Part shown: positions 26,283 to 35,984 of the stretch, piece after piece
Layout: the number at the start of each line of letters is the position of its first letter
How positions within the stretch are numbered: the first letter of the stretch is position 1
Assembly: GCA_020444415.1 (NCBI GenBank)
Contig: JAHLLA010000004.1
Coordinates: 124,001-188,000, forward strand
Origin: Bacteroidota bacterium
GTDB taxonomy: Bacteria > Bacteroidota > Bacteroidia > Bacteroidales > F082
Reading direction: 5' to 3'
Length of the DNA: 64,000 nucleotides
Program-made: the position numbers and the translations under genes
The notes under the pieces: generated by a model
The model's database searches: none
Told to the model about the DNA's origin: nothing
What the model saw: only the letters and a program-made list of their open reading frames with translations

Positions 26283-26371
26283 TGTCACTCTGAGCGAAAG
26301 CGAAGAGTCCTAATAAAACAAAATTTCATAAAGCAAGTTTCTTCGCTCCACTACGTTACGCTCAGAATGAA
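26283..26371 (+). repeat. Palindromic REP-like element, downstream copy (about 89 bp)
   Basis: Left arm starts TGTCACTCTGAGCGAAAGCG (26283-26310); right arm from AGCAAGTTTCTTCGCTCCA to CTCAGAATGA (26332-26370). It is the same family and orientation as the element at 25837 and begins 21 bp after the GIY-YIG stop codon. Confidence 0.85.
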
Positions 26372-26423
26372 AGTTCGATTGGATTTGAATAATACGCCTG
26401 CCTTACATCAACCTTCAAATTAT

Positions 26424-26431
26424 TATCTTTG
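26424..26431 (+). promoter_or_regulatory. -7 promoter box TATCTTTG for tyrS
   Basis: Exact TAnnTTTG match, 18 nt before the GTG at 26450. It overlaps the alternative TTG at 26429, so the GTG is the better start. Confidence 0.5.
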
Positions 26432-26449
26432 CGCAAAATTGAAAGAAAC

Positions 26450-27754
26450 GTGAGTGAAATAAAGAATTTTGTTGAAGAATTGCGCTGGCGAGGCATGATC
26501 CACGATATGACCCCGGGAACCGAAGAACAACTGCAAAAAGAAATGACATCAGGTTATATCGGCTTCGACCCGACTGCTGATTCATTGCATATTGGCAATC
26601 TCGTTCCGGTGATGTTACTGGTTCATTTGCAACGAAGCGGACACAAACCTTTTGTGCTGGTAGGTGGTGCCACTGGCCGTGTAGGCGACCCATCAGGTAA
26701 AACGGAAGAGCGACAGTTATTATCAGTGGACCAGATCAATCACAACCTTAACAGCCAGAAAAACCAATTGATGAAATTTCTGAATTTCACCGAAGGAGAT
26801 AACAAAGCGGAAGTAGTTAACAATTACGACTGGTTCAAAGAATTCAGTTTTCTTGATTTTATCAGGGATGTGGGCAAACACATCACCGTCAATTATATGA
26901 TGTCGAAAGACTCGGTCAAAAAAAGGCTTGAAAGCGGCATGTCGTTTACAGAGTTCAGCTACCAGTTGGTGCAAGGCTACGACTTCTATTGGTTGTACAA
27001 AAACAAAGATGTCAAACTTCAATTGGGTGGTTCCGACCAATGGGGCAATATTGTCACCGGCACCGAACTGATCAGACGCAAATATTTTGCAGAAGAGCAA
27101 AAAGAGGCCGATGCATTTGCTTTAACCTGTCCGCTCATTACCAAAGCCGATGGCAGTAAATTCGGAAAAAGCGAAGGCGGCAACGTATGGCTCGACCCGG
27201 AAAGAACATCGCCCTATAAATTTTACCAGTACTGGCTGAATGCATCTGATGAAGATGCTGAGAAATGGATCAAATTTTTCACCTTGCTTCCTGAAAGTGA
27301 GATTGAAGAGATCATACTTCAGCACCGCGAAGCTCCCCATATGCGATTATTACAAAAAGCCCTGGCTAAGGATGTAACCATCCGGGTGCATTCGGAAGAT
27401 GATTATAATATGGCCGTTGAAGCATCAGAAATTTTATTTGGAAAAGGCACCACGGAAACTTTGAAAAAGCTTTCAGAAGATGTCTTGCTTTCTGTTTTTG
27501 AAGGTGTACCCCAGTCTGAAATTTCCCGCTCCGAATTTGAGCAGGGCATTGGTTTGCTCGATTTTCTTTCTGAAAAAGCAGGTGCTTTCAAATCGAACGG
27601 GGAAGCCCGGCGCATGCTCAAAGAAAATGCGGTGGCCATCAACAAAGAAAAAATTAAGGACGACTATCAAATTGGCGCACAGGATCTTTTAAACGACAAA
27701 TACATCCTCGTACAAAAAGGTAAAAAGAATTATTTCCTGGTTAAAATTGTATAG
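26450..27754 (+). CDS. tyrS: Tyrosyl-tRNA synthetase
   Basis: 434 residues from the GTG at 26450, giving [19 protein letters not shown], the normal N-terminus for Bacteroidota Tyr[17 protein letters not shown] has the HIGH-like motif, and SKFGKSEGG near residue 236 is the KMSKS-like loop; QGYDFYWLY and [10 protein letters not shown] bind tyrosine. The C-terminal ~70 residues are an S4 RNA-binding domain ([20 protein letters not shown]). Charges tRNA-Tyr in the cytoplasm. Confidence 0.96.
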   Translation: MSEIKNFVEELRWRGMIHDMTPGTEEQLQKEMTSGYIGFDPTADSLHIGNLVPVMLLVHLQRSGHKPFVLVGGATGRVGDPSGKTEERQLLSVDQINHNLNSQKNQLMKFLNFTEGDNKAEVVNNYDWFKEFSFLDFIRDVGKHITVNYMMSKDSVKKRLESGMSFTEFSYQLVQGYDFYWLYKNKDVKLQLGGSDQWGNIVTGTELIRRKYFAEEQKEADAFALTCPLITKADGSKFGKSEGGNVWLDPERTSPYKFYQYWLNASDEDAEKWIKFFTLLPESEIEEIILQHREAPHMRLLQKALAKDVTIRVHSEDDYNMAVEASEILFGKGTTETLKKLSEDVLLSVFEGVPQSEISRSEFEQGIGLLDFLSEKAGAFKSNGEARRMLKENAVAINKEKIKDDYQIGAQDLLNDKYILVQKGKKNYFLVKIV

Positions 27755-27757
27755 GCC

Positions 27758-27919
27758 ATGATATTATCACTTTTCGTTATATCCGGTATATTGTCTTTGA
27801 TAGGCGCATTCAATTTTTTGAAAAAGAAGCCTTTGCTTGGCTGGCTGTTCCTGTTGGCAGGATTAACCGGATTAGCCATTGCTTTTATTGTCATTTCTAT
27901 CTATCCTGATAAGATTTAA
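27758..27919 (+). CDS. Small membrane protein, 53 aa
   Basis: An ATG 4 nt after the tyrS stop opens a 53-residue frame with two hydrophobic helices (LSLFVISGILSLIGAFNF and LGWLFLLAGLTGLAIAFIVI) separated by LKKKP. It is probably translated from the tyrS transcript. No family recognised. Composition is plausible for a real small membrane protein, and the stop is at 27917-27919. Confidence 0.6.
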   Translation: MILSLFVISGILSLIGAFNFLKKKPLLGWLFLLAGLTGLAIAFIVISIYPDKI

Positions 27920-28011
27920 TCACGTTTTCAACAATTTTCTGTGATTAACTAAAGTTATAGCTATTGACAAAGTAGCTGCCACTATGCTATTTTTACAACT
28001 GAAACAAGCCG

Positions 28012-28893
28012 ATGCCAAACAAAACAAATAAGGAATTAGATGCCCTCATCAGCCTGATTGATGAGCCGAACGAAGAAATGTACCTGGCTATCAGGAATAA
28101 AATTTCGGATTATGGCATCGAAGCCATTCCCGTATTGGAAGAAGCATGGCTCAGTTCAAAGAATGACGAAAATGCCCACCGGCTTGAAGACCTGATCGAA
28201 GAGATACGTTTTAATGACGTCTACCACGAGCTGAAAAGCTGGGCGCAGTTTCAAAGCAACGATTTGATCAAAGCTTTTATGCTCATCTCAAAATTCCGTT
28301 TTCCTGACCTGGATGAAGACAAATACTACGCGGAACTCGACAAACTAAAACAAGATGTCTGGCTCGAAATAAACGACAACCTGACTGCGCTTGAAAAAGT
28401 GAAGGTGATCAATCATGTATTGTTCGACATTCATCATTATCGTGGACAACCACCATCTAAAAAAAGCACACTCAACACCTTTTTCATCAATGAGTTGATG
28501 GACACTAAGACCGGAAACGCGATTACCCTGGGCATCATTTTTATCGCCATTGCACAACATCTGGGTATTCCCGTTTTTGGCGTTGATCTGCCTCGTCATT
28601 TTATTCTGGCCTATATGGATGATATGATCCCTATGAAAGACGTGGAAGATTATAAAGAAAGTGACATTCTTTTTTACCTCAATGCCATGAACCGCGGCGC
28701 GGTATTCACACAGAATGAAATAGAATTGTTCTTAAAACAAATGAAAATTGAGTTAAAGGATGATTATTTTCTGCCCTGTAATAACCGGACGATCATCCGT
28801 CGGCTGATCATTGAAATGATAAAGTCATACAAGGAAGAAAAAAAATCGGAAAAAGCAGAAATACTGGAACAGTTGCTGACTGCCCTTGATTAG
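28012..28893 (+). CDS. SirB1-like transglutaminase-core protein
   Basis: 293 residues. N-terminal helical region (about 1-110), then a transglutaminase-like core (PF13369 type) with [31 protein letters not shown]. The family keeps the fold but often not the catalytic Cys; here I see no Cys before the helix, so enzyme activity is doubtful. Biological role unknown. Convergent with purC, overlapping its end by 4 bp. Confidence 0.75.
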   Translation: MPNKTNKELDALISLIDEPNEEMYLAIRNKISDYGIEAIPVLEEAWLSSKNDENAHRLEDLIEEIRFNDVYHELKSWAQFQSNDLIKAFMLISKFRFPDLDEDKYYAELDKLKQDVWLEINDNLTALEKVKVINHVLFDIHHYRGQPPSKKSTLNTFFINELMDTKTGNAITLGIIFIAIAQHLGIPVFGVDLPRHFILAYMDDMIPMKDVEDYKESDILFYLNAMNRGAVFTQNEIELFLKQMKIELKDDYFLPCNNRTIIRRLIIEMIKSYKEEKKSEKAEILEQLLTALD

Positions 28894-29837
28894 CTTTTCC
28901 TTAAAAAATCGTTGACGTTTTTTTCAATACGATTCAGCACTCCTGCTGTAGGCACCCTGTTGAATTTCTCGCCGGTTACCTTTTCATAAAGCTCAATATA
29001 CCTTTCCGACACACTGTTCACGAATTCATCTGTCATTTCCGGAACCTGCTGCCCGTCTTTACCCTGGAAACCATTTTCCATCAGCCATTCGCGCACAAAT
29101 TCCTTGGATAATTGCTTTTGTGGTTCTCCTTTGGCAAAACGTTCTTCGTATTTGTCAGCATAAAAATAACGTGACGAATCAGGTGTATGAATTTCATCGA
29201 TCAAATAGATATGGTCGCCTACTTTCCCAAATTCATACTTGGTGTCCACCAGTATCAGTCCTTTTTCGGCGGCAATTTCACTACCTCTTTTGAATAACCG
29301 GATGGTATAATCTTTCAGCTTGGCATAATCATCAGCCGAAACAAGTCCCTGCTTGATGATTTCTTCCTCAGAAATATCTTCATCATGTCCTTCTGTAGCT
29401 TTAGTAGTCGGCGTCACAATAGGTTCCGGAAAACGCTGGTGCTCTTTCAGTCCATCAGGAACCGGAACACCGCAAATAGCCCGGGCACCTGATTTATAGG
29501 TCCGCCACGAACTACCTGTCAAATATCCACGGATAATCATCTCAACGGGAAACGGATTACAGTACTTTCCAATGGTCACCATGGGATCGGGGCTTGCTTC
29601 TTTCCAGTTGGGGACAATATCTGCTGTTGCATCCAGGAATTTGGAAGCGATCTGGTTCAATACCTGGCCCTTATAAGGAATGGCCCTTGGCAACACGATA
29701 TCGAAAGCGGAAATGCGGTCGGACGCCACCATTACCAATAATTCATCTTTGATATTATACACATCTCTAACTTTACCGTGATATACGTCTTTTTGTCCCG
29801 GAAATTCAAAATCAGTTTTAATAATTGCTTCGTTCAT
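28890..29837 (-). CDS. purC: Phosphoribosylaminoimidazole-succinocarboxamide synthase (SAICAR synthetase)
   Basis: 315 residues, the longer PurC form. [20 protein letters not shown] near the N-terminus, [25 protein letters not shown] and LVDTKYEFG are family motifs. Catalyses ATP-dependent condensation of CAIR with aspartate in purine biosynthesis. Follows phoH on the same strand after an 11-bp gap, so both are probably one transcription unit. Confidence 0.95.
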   Translation of the reverse strand: MNEAIIKTDFEFPGQKDVYHGKVRDVYNIKDELLVMVASDRISAFDIVLPRAIPYKGQVLNQIASKFLDATADIVPNWKEASPDPMVTIGKYCNPFPVEMIIRGYLTGSSWRTYKSGARAICGVPVPDGLKEHQRFPEPIVTPTTKATEGHDEDISEEEIIKQGLVSADDYAKLKDYTIRLFKRGSEIAAEKGLILVDTKYEFGKVGDHIYLIDEIHTPDSSRYFYADKYEERFAKGEPQKQLSKEFVREWLMENGFQGKDGQQVPEMTDEFVNSVSERYIELYEKVTGEKFNRVPTAGVLNRIEKNVNDFLRKS

Positions 29838-29848
29838 AGTTGCTTTTT

Positions 29849-30793
29849 TTATGTTTCTTTTTTATTATATGCATCAATAATGTCGGATACCAGTTTATGC
29901 CGCACCACATCCCTCCCATCGAGATGAACAAAATCGATGCCCTTTATGCCTTTCAATAATTCCGGGGCCTGTAGCAATCCTGATAATTTTTTCCTTGGCA
30001 GGTCAATTTGAGTAACATCCCCCGTGACAATAAATTTTGAAGATTTGCCCATCCTTGTCAGAAACATTTTCAACTGGCTTTCTGATGCGTTTTGGGCTTC
30101 ATCGAGGATGGCGAAAGCGTTGCTCAGGGTCCGTCCCCTCATGAATGCCAGCGGCGCAATCTCAATGGTTTCATCTTCCAGGTAGGAAAGGAATTTTTGA
30201 GTAGGCAGCATATCTCTCAGTGCATCATACAATGGCTGCAAGTAAGGATCGAGTTTTTCTTTCATATCACCGGGAAGAAAACCGAGGCTTTCACCTGCTT
30301 CGATAGCAGGACGTGTTAAAATAATCCGTTTCACCTGCTTGCTTTTTAATGCCCTGATGGCCAGCGCAACAGCCGTATATGTTTTTCCGGTGCCTGCCGG
30401 ACCGATGGCAAAAATCAAATCGTTTTTTTCAGAACTGCTCACCATTTTTTTCTGGTTGGGTGTTAATGCCCTTATCAGTTTGCCGTGCCTGCCAAATACC
30501 AACACGTCATCGCCTTTAGCAGCTGTCTGGTTGTTAGGCTCATCATCACCCATAACCTGCCGGACCACATCTTCGTTGATCTTACCAAACTTGTCGTAAT
30601 GAATTAATAACAGGTCGAATCGCCTTTCAAAATTCTTTATCTGTTCTTCATCACCAATCAACTTTATCAGCTCTCCCCTGGCGATGATCTTCAAAGTGGG
30701 AAAAAATTCTTTGATCTCATTCAGGTATTTATCACCGGGACCATAAATATCTAAAGGGCTTCCTATATCCAGTTGCAGTATGCTTTCGCTCAT
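29849..30793 (-). CDS. phoH: PhoH-family ATPase
   Basis: 314 residues. Central ATPase with Walker [13 protein letters not shown] (about residue 131) and Walker [16 protein letters not shown] (about 232), as in PhoH/Ybe[22 protein letters not shown] is also diagnostic. The N-terminal ~90 residues resemble the KH-like region of this family. Likely linked to RNA processing, as its homologues work with the YbeY RNase; ybeY is not in the window. Promoter box on the minus strand at 30832-30839. Confidence 0.93.
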   Translation of the reverse strand: MSESILQLDIGSPLDIYGPGDKYLNEIKEFFPTLKIIARGELIKLIGDEEQIKNFERRFDLLLIHYDKFGKINEDVVRQVMGDDEPNNQTAAKGDDVLVFGRHGKLIRALTPNQKKMVSSSEKNDLIFAIGPAGTGKTYTAVALAIRALKSKQVKRIILTRPAIEAGESLGFLPGDMKEKLDPYLQPLYDALRDMLPTQKFLSYLEDETIEIAPLAFMRGRTLSNAFAILDEAQNASESQLKMFLTRMGKSSKFIVTGDVTQIDLPRKKLSGLLQAPELLKGIKGIDFVHLDGRDVVRHKLVSDIIDAYNKKET

Positions 30794-30831
30794 TCTATTT
30801 TTTAAAATCCGATCGTTATTTTAGTTGCTGT

Positions 30832-30839
30832 CAAAAATA
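30832..30839 (-). promoter_or_regulatory. -7 promoter box TATTTTTG for phoH-purC
   Basis: Minus strand TAnnTTTG match, 38 nt upstream of the phoH ATG. Confidence 0.45.
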
Positions 30840-30874
30840 TTAAAAATAACACCTTCTACAGGTTCAAAAATTTA

Positions 30875-30882
30875 TAATTTTG
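30875..30882 (+). promoter_or_regulatory. -7 promoter box TAATTTTG for the SAM hydrolase gene
   Basis: Plus strand TAnnTTTG match, 49 nt upstream of the ATG at 30932, divergent to the phoH promoter. Confidence 0.45.
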
Positions 30883-30931
30883 ATCTCAATTATCAGATAA
30901 CAGAAACAGCGAGATCCGGCAAGAATTCAGT

Positions 30932-31705
30932 ATGGGGATTATTACATTGATCAGTGATTGGGGAAACAGCGATTATTATACGGCTGCTGTTAAAGGTATG
31001 ATCCTTTCGCAATTGCCGGAAACCCGCATCATTGACATCACCCATCAGATTGAACCTTTCAATTCAACTCAGGCTGCCTATATTTTAAAAAATGCTTATA
31101 AAAACTTTCCGGAAGGCACCATCCATATCATTGGCATCAATACGGAAGAATCAATTAATCATCCGCATACGGTAGCAGTTTACGATAAACATTATTTTAT
31201 CGGGACGGATGAAGGTATTTTTTCATTGATCTTTGACGGTGAACCTGAGCAAATGATCGAACTGGAAATCATGCAGGATTCCGAGAATTTCACTTTCTCG
31301 AGCCGTGACAGGTTTGTGAAGGCAGCCATCCACCTGTTGAAAGGAGATGCACTAGATAAATTAGGAAGTCCGAAAAAAGAACTCAAGAAAAAATTGCTTT
31401 TTGAACCCATTGTCGATTCCAATTACATACGTGGTGTAGTTGTTCATATTGATTCATATGAAAACCTAATCACCAATATTCCGAAGTCATTATTTAAAAA
31501 AGTGGTTGGAAATAAAAAGTTTTCCATTTCTTTTCGCTCCGATTCTGTAAGCAAGATCAGTGATTCGTATGGTGATGTAAGACCCGGCGAAGTTGTAGCT
31601 TTATTTGGCAGCAATAATATGCTTGAAATAGCTATCAACCAGGGAAATGCGGCATCGCTACTCGGAATTGGCTGGAACCATACCGTTTTTGTGAATATTG
31701 ATTAG
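30932..31705 (+). CDS. S-adenosyl-L-methionine hydrolase (adenosine-forming), DUF62 family
   Basis: 257 residues, same size and architecture as SAM hydroxide adenosyltransferases (SAM-dependent halogenase superfamily). N-terminal ITLISDWGNSDYYTAAVKG carries the substrate-binding Asp; FNSTQAAYILKNA and YFIGTDEGIFSLI match the family, as do the late SYGDVRPGEVVALFGSNN. The enzymes split SAM into adenosine and methionine with hydroxide; halogenase activity is unlikely without the specialised loop. Physiological purpose unclear. Confidence 0.88.
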   Translation: MGIITLISDWGNSDYYTAAVKGMILSQLPETRIIDITHQIEPFNSTQAAYILKNAYKNFPEGTIHIIGINTEESINHPHTVAVYDKHYFIGTDEGIFSLIFDGEPEQMIELEIMQDSENFTFSSRDRFVKAAIHLLKGDALDKLGSPKKELKKKLLFEPIVDSNYIRGVVVHIDSYENLITNIPKSLFKKVVGNKKFSISFRSDSVSKISDSYGDVRPGEVVALFGSNNMLEIAINQGNAASLLGIGWNHTVFVNID

Positions 31706-31715
31706 ATCCTGAGAA

Positions 31716-32291
31716 TTAGTTCCAACGACACATCCATTTTTTATCGACAAATCGGTATAACCACAGCATCATCAATCCAATAACTGAACCTAATATAGTT
31801 CCGACAATAACATCTCCGGGATAATGCACACCCAGGTATATGCGGCTATAGATGATCAGTAAACCCCAGAAAAATAATACCCAGGGTAACCATTTGTATC
31901 TCTTGTATAGTAAACCACTAATAAATACGATAATCCCAAAATAATTGCTCGCATGAGAAGAAACAAAACCATACATCCCACCACAATACTCAACCGTATG
32001 CACCATGGCAGAGATATCAGGATTATGACAGGGTCGTAATCGCTGAAATACATTTTTAAACAATTGCACGGATGACTGATCTGTCAATGATACAAGCGCG
32101 GCAACAAACAGTAAAATGATTAGGCTCTTCCATTTGTACTCTTTAATAACCAGGTAGAGCAGAAATAGATAAAATGGCAACCAGAACAATTTGGAACTGA
32201 CGTATACCATCAGCATATCGAAAAAATGGTTATGATAACTATTGAGTAAGAGGAATAGTTCAGTATCTATATGATTTAGAAAATCCAGCAT
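31716..32291 (-). CDS. PAP2-family phosphatase, integral membrane
   Basis: 191 residues with about five membrane segments. The three PAP2 motifs are visible: KNVFQRLRP (motif 1), SSHASNYFG (motif 2, with SSHA instead of PSGH) and SRIYLGVHYPGDV (motif 3). Probably dephosphorylates a lipid phosphate such as undecaprenyl diphosphate or phosphatidylglycerophosphate; the substrate is undetermined. Convergent with the SAM hydrolase gene and 11 bp after the TonB-like gene. Confidence 0.88.
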   Translation of the reverse strand: MLDFLNHIDTELFLLLNSYHNHFFDMLMVYVSSKLFWLPFYLFLLYLVIKEYKWKSLIILLFVAALVSLTDQSSVQLFKNVFQRLRPCHNPDISAMVHTVEYCGGMYGFVSSHASNYFGIIVFISGLLYKRYKWLPWVLFFWGLLIIYSRIYLGVHYPGDVIVGTILGSVIGLMMLWLYRFVDKKWMCRWN

Positions 32292-32302
32292 AGGTACAGG
32301 GA

Positions 32303-32923
32303 TTATTTCATCAAACTTATGGCCACTTTCTTCATATCATAATACTCTGGATTATATGGGTCGTGCTTTATCAGCATATCAATATGTAGCATAGCCTTTT
32401 TTCCTTTTTCTTTTTCAAGAAATTTTGTTGCTTTTTGATAATAATAATCATCACCTTTACAAACATAGCCAAGACTTTCCTTTTCACAAACTAAAATCGC
32501 ATCAGTTGTATTGGTTGTAACATCTTTAATGCGGAATTGAATAGGTATCTCAAAGCGCGTATATTTTTCATCTTTGCATTCGTTCCATTGTCCAATAGTA
32601 AGGTCAAAAAATTCAGCAATTTCTTCATGAATGGAACTATGGATAGGATTTTTAAAGGCAAAATCAGTAAGTTTACCGTTACAATCCACTTCAAACGACA
32701 CAATGACTATACCCATGATACAACTCCCTTCAAGTACTTCCGGATAGGTAACATTGTTATTAAATATTTTTTCGAATGTGTAATAACCTCCTTTAAACCT
32801 ATAGTCCATTTGTTTCATTATGTTCTTCTTTCTGCTTTCACTAACGCTATTTATTTCCTGGGCAGGCAACAAAACCGAAAAGATTAAAATACACAATATC
32901 AATAAATTGACCTTTTTTATCAT
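32303..32923 (-). CDS. TonB C-terminal-fold periplasmic protein
   Basis: 206 residues with a signal peptide (MIKKVNLLILCILIFSVLLPAQE). The middle (about 45-130: YPEVLEGSCIMGIVIVSFEV ... FEIPIQFRI) follows the TonB C-terminal pattern (YP..a...ge....V.v.f.V...G...). It lacks a membrane-spanning and proline-rich linker region, so it is not a classical energy transducer. A C-terminal helical stretch resembles a TPR-like pair. Function unknown. Confidence 0.6.
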   Translation of the reverse strand: MIKKVNLLILCILIFSVLLPAQEINSVSESRKKNIMKQMDYRFKGGYYTFEKIFNNNVTYPEVLEGSCIMGIVIVSFEVDCNGKLTDFAFKNPIHSSIHEEIAEFFDLTIGQWNECKDEKYTRFEIPIQFRIKDVTTNTTDAILVCEKESLGYVCKGDDYYYQKATKFLEKEKGKKAMLHIDMLIKHDPYNPEYYDMKKVAISLMK

Positions 32924-32969
32924 AGATGATTCCTGTTTAAAAAATAATGGGTAAAGTTAGTAAATTCGT

Positions 32970-34277
32970 TCAATCATACTGGTAATAAAACTGCAAACCT
33001 TTTAGCGTGTTATCCATGTTTATGATGGATATTTCTTCCATGTCCGGATACTGTAAAAAAATTAGTTTACTTTCAAATTGCACGATGATTTGTCGGGAGA
33101 TATGCTCAAAATATATTTGAAGAGGCACTTCCTGAAATTCAATAAGTTTTATTGTCATATTTTGTGCATATTTATGCAGATAAAGGCCTTTATCAATCGA
33201 ACATAGCAGTGTCCCTTCAGTTATTTCACAAACTGTTGTAATAATTCCCTCCTCTATTTCCCGGGCAGCTACAAAATAATTGTCTTGTACATGGTACTGA
33301 CTGATAATGCCCTTTTGGTTTTTATTTCCGACAATAAGAACCTGGTAGGGATATGCCGTCGTTGCAAATGAAACCACTTGTATATCAACAGGTTGAGATT
33401 GTTTTTTAACGCCTGTTTCCTTGTAAAAAGTAACCAGTGTTTTCTTACCACTTATCCTGGAAAGATAATCACCAATGATGAAATCCTCCATTATGTGAAT
33501 TTTTTCAGGAAACGAGTCTGTCATCATTTCCGTAGTTAATTGTTGTTGCCCGTTCAGTTGCGAATATCCAACTATCTGTCCGCTTTCCATGCCCGTGTAA
33601 ATGCGATCCTTATTTAAATGAATATCGGTAAATGCTGGATAAGGAAATGCAGGTTCCGCTTCCCAGTCAAGCACCTGATTGTTAATGGAGAATGACTTTA
33701 ATTTTTCGGGTGTCGTTGTAAGCATATAAAGATTGTTGTTAAAACTGCTTATCTCACTATCTATATAAACGCCTTGTACAATGAGAAAAACAGAGTCGAG
33801 CAAATTTGGGTTGTAGAAATCGATTCGGGTTTGCTGTATGCCACTGCTTGAGAAGAGAAAAAACCCCTTATAAACCAGTGGTTTATTATCCAATTGAAAA
33901 TTGAAATAAATATCCCGTTTGACTTTATGGTAATTAACGGTTATCCGGATGTAATAAGGTGCATCATCAAAATTTTGCAAAGGTTTTAAGTTTATTGTTG
34001 TAACAACTTCCTCATCAGTCGGAGGTGCATCAATCGTGTTTGTTCCAAATAGCGAAATATAGTTTGAATTTACAACACTGATGTTGACCGATTCAATATC
34101 ACCTTCCGTTTTTATTTTGAATTTAATTTGCAGTGTATCCGGAAGATAGATTAGTGAATTTTCTGCCGGGCTGATCAATTCAACATAAGTTTCTATTACA
34201 TCTTCTGTTTTTTGACAGGAATAATGGCCAAAAACAAAAACGGCGAACCATATAAAAACAACAACACGACTTTTCAT
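32970..34277 (-). CDS. Lipoprotein with probable beta-propeller, unknown function
   Basis: 435 residues. Lipobox FGHYSCQKTED with Cys at about residue 21; an early Ig-like segment (LISPAENSLIYLPDTLQIKF) and then a long region of repeated WD/YVTN-like strands (GVYIDSEISSFNNNLYMLTT, NKDRIYTGMESGQIVGYSQL), compatible with a beta-propeller. No catalytic motif. Likely outer-membrane anchored. Confidence 0.6.
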   Translation of the reverse strand: MKSRVVVFIWFAVFVFGHYSCQKTEDVIETYVELISPAENSLIYLPDTLQIKFKIKTEGDIESVNISVVNSNYISLFGTNTIDAPPTDEEVVTTINLKPLQNFDDAPYYIRITVNYHKVKRDIYFNFQLDNKPLVYKGFFLFSSSGIQQTRIDFYNPNLLDSVFLIVQGVYIDSEISSFNNNLYMLTTTPEKLKSFSINNQVLDWEAEPAFPYPAFTDIHLNKDRIYTGMESGQIVGYSQLNGQQQLTTEMMTDSFPEKIHIMEDFIIGDYLSRISGKKTLVTFYKETGVKKQSQPVDIQVVSFATTAYPYQVLIVGNKNQKGIISQYHVQDNYFVAAREIEEGIITTVCEITEGTLLCSIDKGLYLHKYAQNMTIKLIEFQEVPLQIYFEHISRQIIVQFESKLIFLQYPDMEEISIINMDNTLKGLQFYYQYD

Positions 34278-34339
34278 TAAATTCTTAATTCAAGCTACAA
34301 AATAACTCATTTTTTTGTATTTTTCTGCTTTATAAAAAG

Positions 34340-35059
34340 ATGACCGTTATGTTGAATGACCTGAAACTTGAAGATGTGCTCTTCCTGGATATTGAAACAG
34401 TTCCGGCAAATGCTGATTTTACGAATCTAACAGATGATGAAAAAAAACTCTGGGAAAAAAAAGCAGAACTGATAAGAAGAAATGACCCCGAAACCACCGC
34501 TGATGAATTATATGCCCGAGCGGGTATCTACTCCGAATTTGGAAAAATCATCTGCATTTCCTGCGGATTTACAAATGGTAAAGAATTCAGGATCAAATCT
34601 TATTATGGTGATGATGAACGCATTCTGTTGGAAGAATTTGCAGATACACTCAATAAACATTATTATACCGATCGGTATTTATTATGTGCACACAACGGTA
34701 AAGAATTTGATTTCCCATACATCGCCAGGCGGATGTTGATCAATAGTATTCCATTACCAAAAATGCTGGACATAGCAGGCAAAAAGCCTTGGGAGATCAG
34801 GCACCTCGACACCATGGAATTATGGAAATTTGGCGACTTCAAACATTACACTTCATTGGAGTTATTGGCCTCCGTTTTCAAAATCCCAACTCCCAAAGAC
34901 GATATTGATGGTAGCATGGTGGGACAGGTGTACTGGAAAGATAAAGACCTGGATAGAATTGTAAAATACTGCGAAAAAGATGTGCTGGCAGTCGCACAAC
35001 TGTTGCGCCGCTATATGGGGTTGCCTTTAATAAAAGACTCTGATGTAACCATCGTTTAG
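34340..35059 (+). CDS. Predicted 3'-5' exonuclease, DEDDy (PolB-like, RNase H fold)
   Basis: 239 residues. Exonuclease motif I in VLFLDIETVP (Asp-x-Glu), motif II in LLCAHNGKEFDFPYIARRML, and motif III YCEKDVLAVAQLL (Tyr-x3-Asp), i.e. DEDDy. No polymerase domain, matching the stand-alone PF10108-type family. ATG at 34340 or the one at 34349 are both possible. The next gene, 30 bp downstream, is also a nuclease-fold protein, so they may work together on DNA ends. Confidence 0.85.
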   Translation: MTVMLNDLKLEDVLFLDIETVPANADFTNLTDDEKKLWEKKAELIRRNDPETTADELYARAGIYSEFGKIICISCGFTNGKEFRIKSYYGDDERILLEEFADTLNKHYYTDRYLLCAHNGKEFDFPYIARRMLINSIPLPKMLDIAGKKPWEIRHLDTMELWKFGDFKHYTSLELLASVFKIPTPKDDIDGSMVGQVYWKDKDLDRIVKYCEKDVLAVAQLLRRYMGLPLIKDSDVTIV

Positions 35060-35089
35060 TTAACTTGATCACAAAATTAAAAGGAATTA

Positions 35090-35860
35090 ATGGAAAGACA
35101 TATCCTTTCAAAATCCACGTTTATCAGGGGTAATCAATGTTTGAAATCGCTGTACCTTAATAAAAAAAGACCTTTTTTAAGAGACAAAATCAGCCCTGAA
35201 CAACTGGCTAAATTCAAACGTGGTTCAAGGCTTGGTGTATTGGCACAGCAACTTTTCCCTAGAGGCATAGATCTTACACCACGTTCACCTTCACAATATC
35301 AAAAAAGAGTACTTGAAACAACTGAAATCATCCGACAGGGAAAATACGACACGCTTTATGAAGCTGTTTTTCAGTTCGACCAGTTGCTGATCATGTTGGA
35401 TATATTGCACCGGAAAAATAGCGAGTGGTATGGCTATGAAGTAAAGAGTTCGCTAAAAATTTCAGACACCTATTTGCTGGATGCAGCCTTTCAGTATTAT
35501 GTGATCACAAATTCAGGTTTGAAGTTGAAAGATATGTTCCTTGTTTATGTCAATAAAGATTACACATTTGAAGAAGACATTAAACTTGATGATATATTTA
35601 TTTTTGAGAGTGTACTTGAAAAAGTATTGGAACTTCAGGATTATGTAAAAGAAAAGGTTATTGAAGAAAAAGCCACATTGCAGTTGAATAGTTCCCCTCC
35701 AATTGATGTAGGTGAACACTGCCTCACCCCCTACCCTTGCGATTTCATAGGGCATTGCTGGAAAAATGTTTCAGATAAGTCATTCATTGAGTCTTTCAAT
35801 CCTTCTTCCAATGAGGAGTTTTACGAATTTCTTAACAAAATTGATCAATTGAATACTTGA
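35090..35860 (+). CDS. PD-(D/E)XK nuclease-fold protein with a probable [4Fe-4S] cluster (Cas4/DUF2779-like)
   Basis: 256 residues. The nuclease core is suggested by LLIMLDIL (Asp) and WYGYEVKSSLK (Glu-x-Lys). Cys17 (RGNQCLKSLYL) together with Cys210, Cys217 and Cys223 (HCLTPYPCDFIGHCW) gives one N-terminal and three C-terminal cysteines, the arrangement of iron-sulfur nucleases such as Cas4 and AddB. No CRISPR array or other cas genes are present. Only the nuclease-like portion of longer DUF2779 proteins is here. AAGGA lies 5 nt before the ATG. Likely DNA repair with the adjacent exonuclease; inference. Confidence 0.75.
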   Translation: MERHILSKSTFIRGNQCLKSLYLNKKRPFLRDKISPEQLAKFKRGSRLGVLAQQLFPRGIDLTPRSPSQYQKRVLETTEIIRQGKYDTLYEAVFQFDQLLIMLDILHRKNSEWYGYEVKSSLKISDTYLLDAAFQYYVITNSGLKLKDMFLVYVNKDYTFEEDIKLDDIFIFESVLEKVLELQDYVKEKVIEEKATLQLNSSPPIDVGEHCLTPYPCDFIGHCWKNVSDKSFIESFNPSSNEEFYEFLNKIDQLNT

Positions 35861-35971
35861 ATCCAGAAGCAATTTTTTAATTAAAAGTTTTTTCAACTAC
35901 CTGATATTATTACTCTTAATTAAATTCGGAAAATAGTTATGAACAGCTTATTAACCACTATTCATTATTTG

Positions 35972-35979
35972 TATTTTTG
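35972..35979 (+). promoter_or_regulatory. -7 promoter box TATTTTTG for dnaB
   Basis: TAnnTTTG match ending 5 nt before the dnaB ATG, so the transcript would be nearly leaderless. Confidence 0.4.
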
Positions 35980-35984
35980 GCTTC

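Noticed and set aside
26262-26453. 63-codon frame after the GIY-YIG gene
   Set aside because: It runs through the palindromic element and the tyrS promoter, so it is not a gene.
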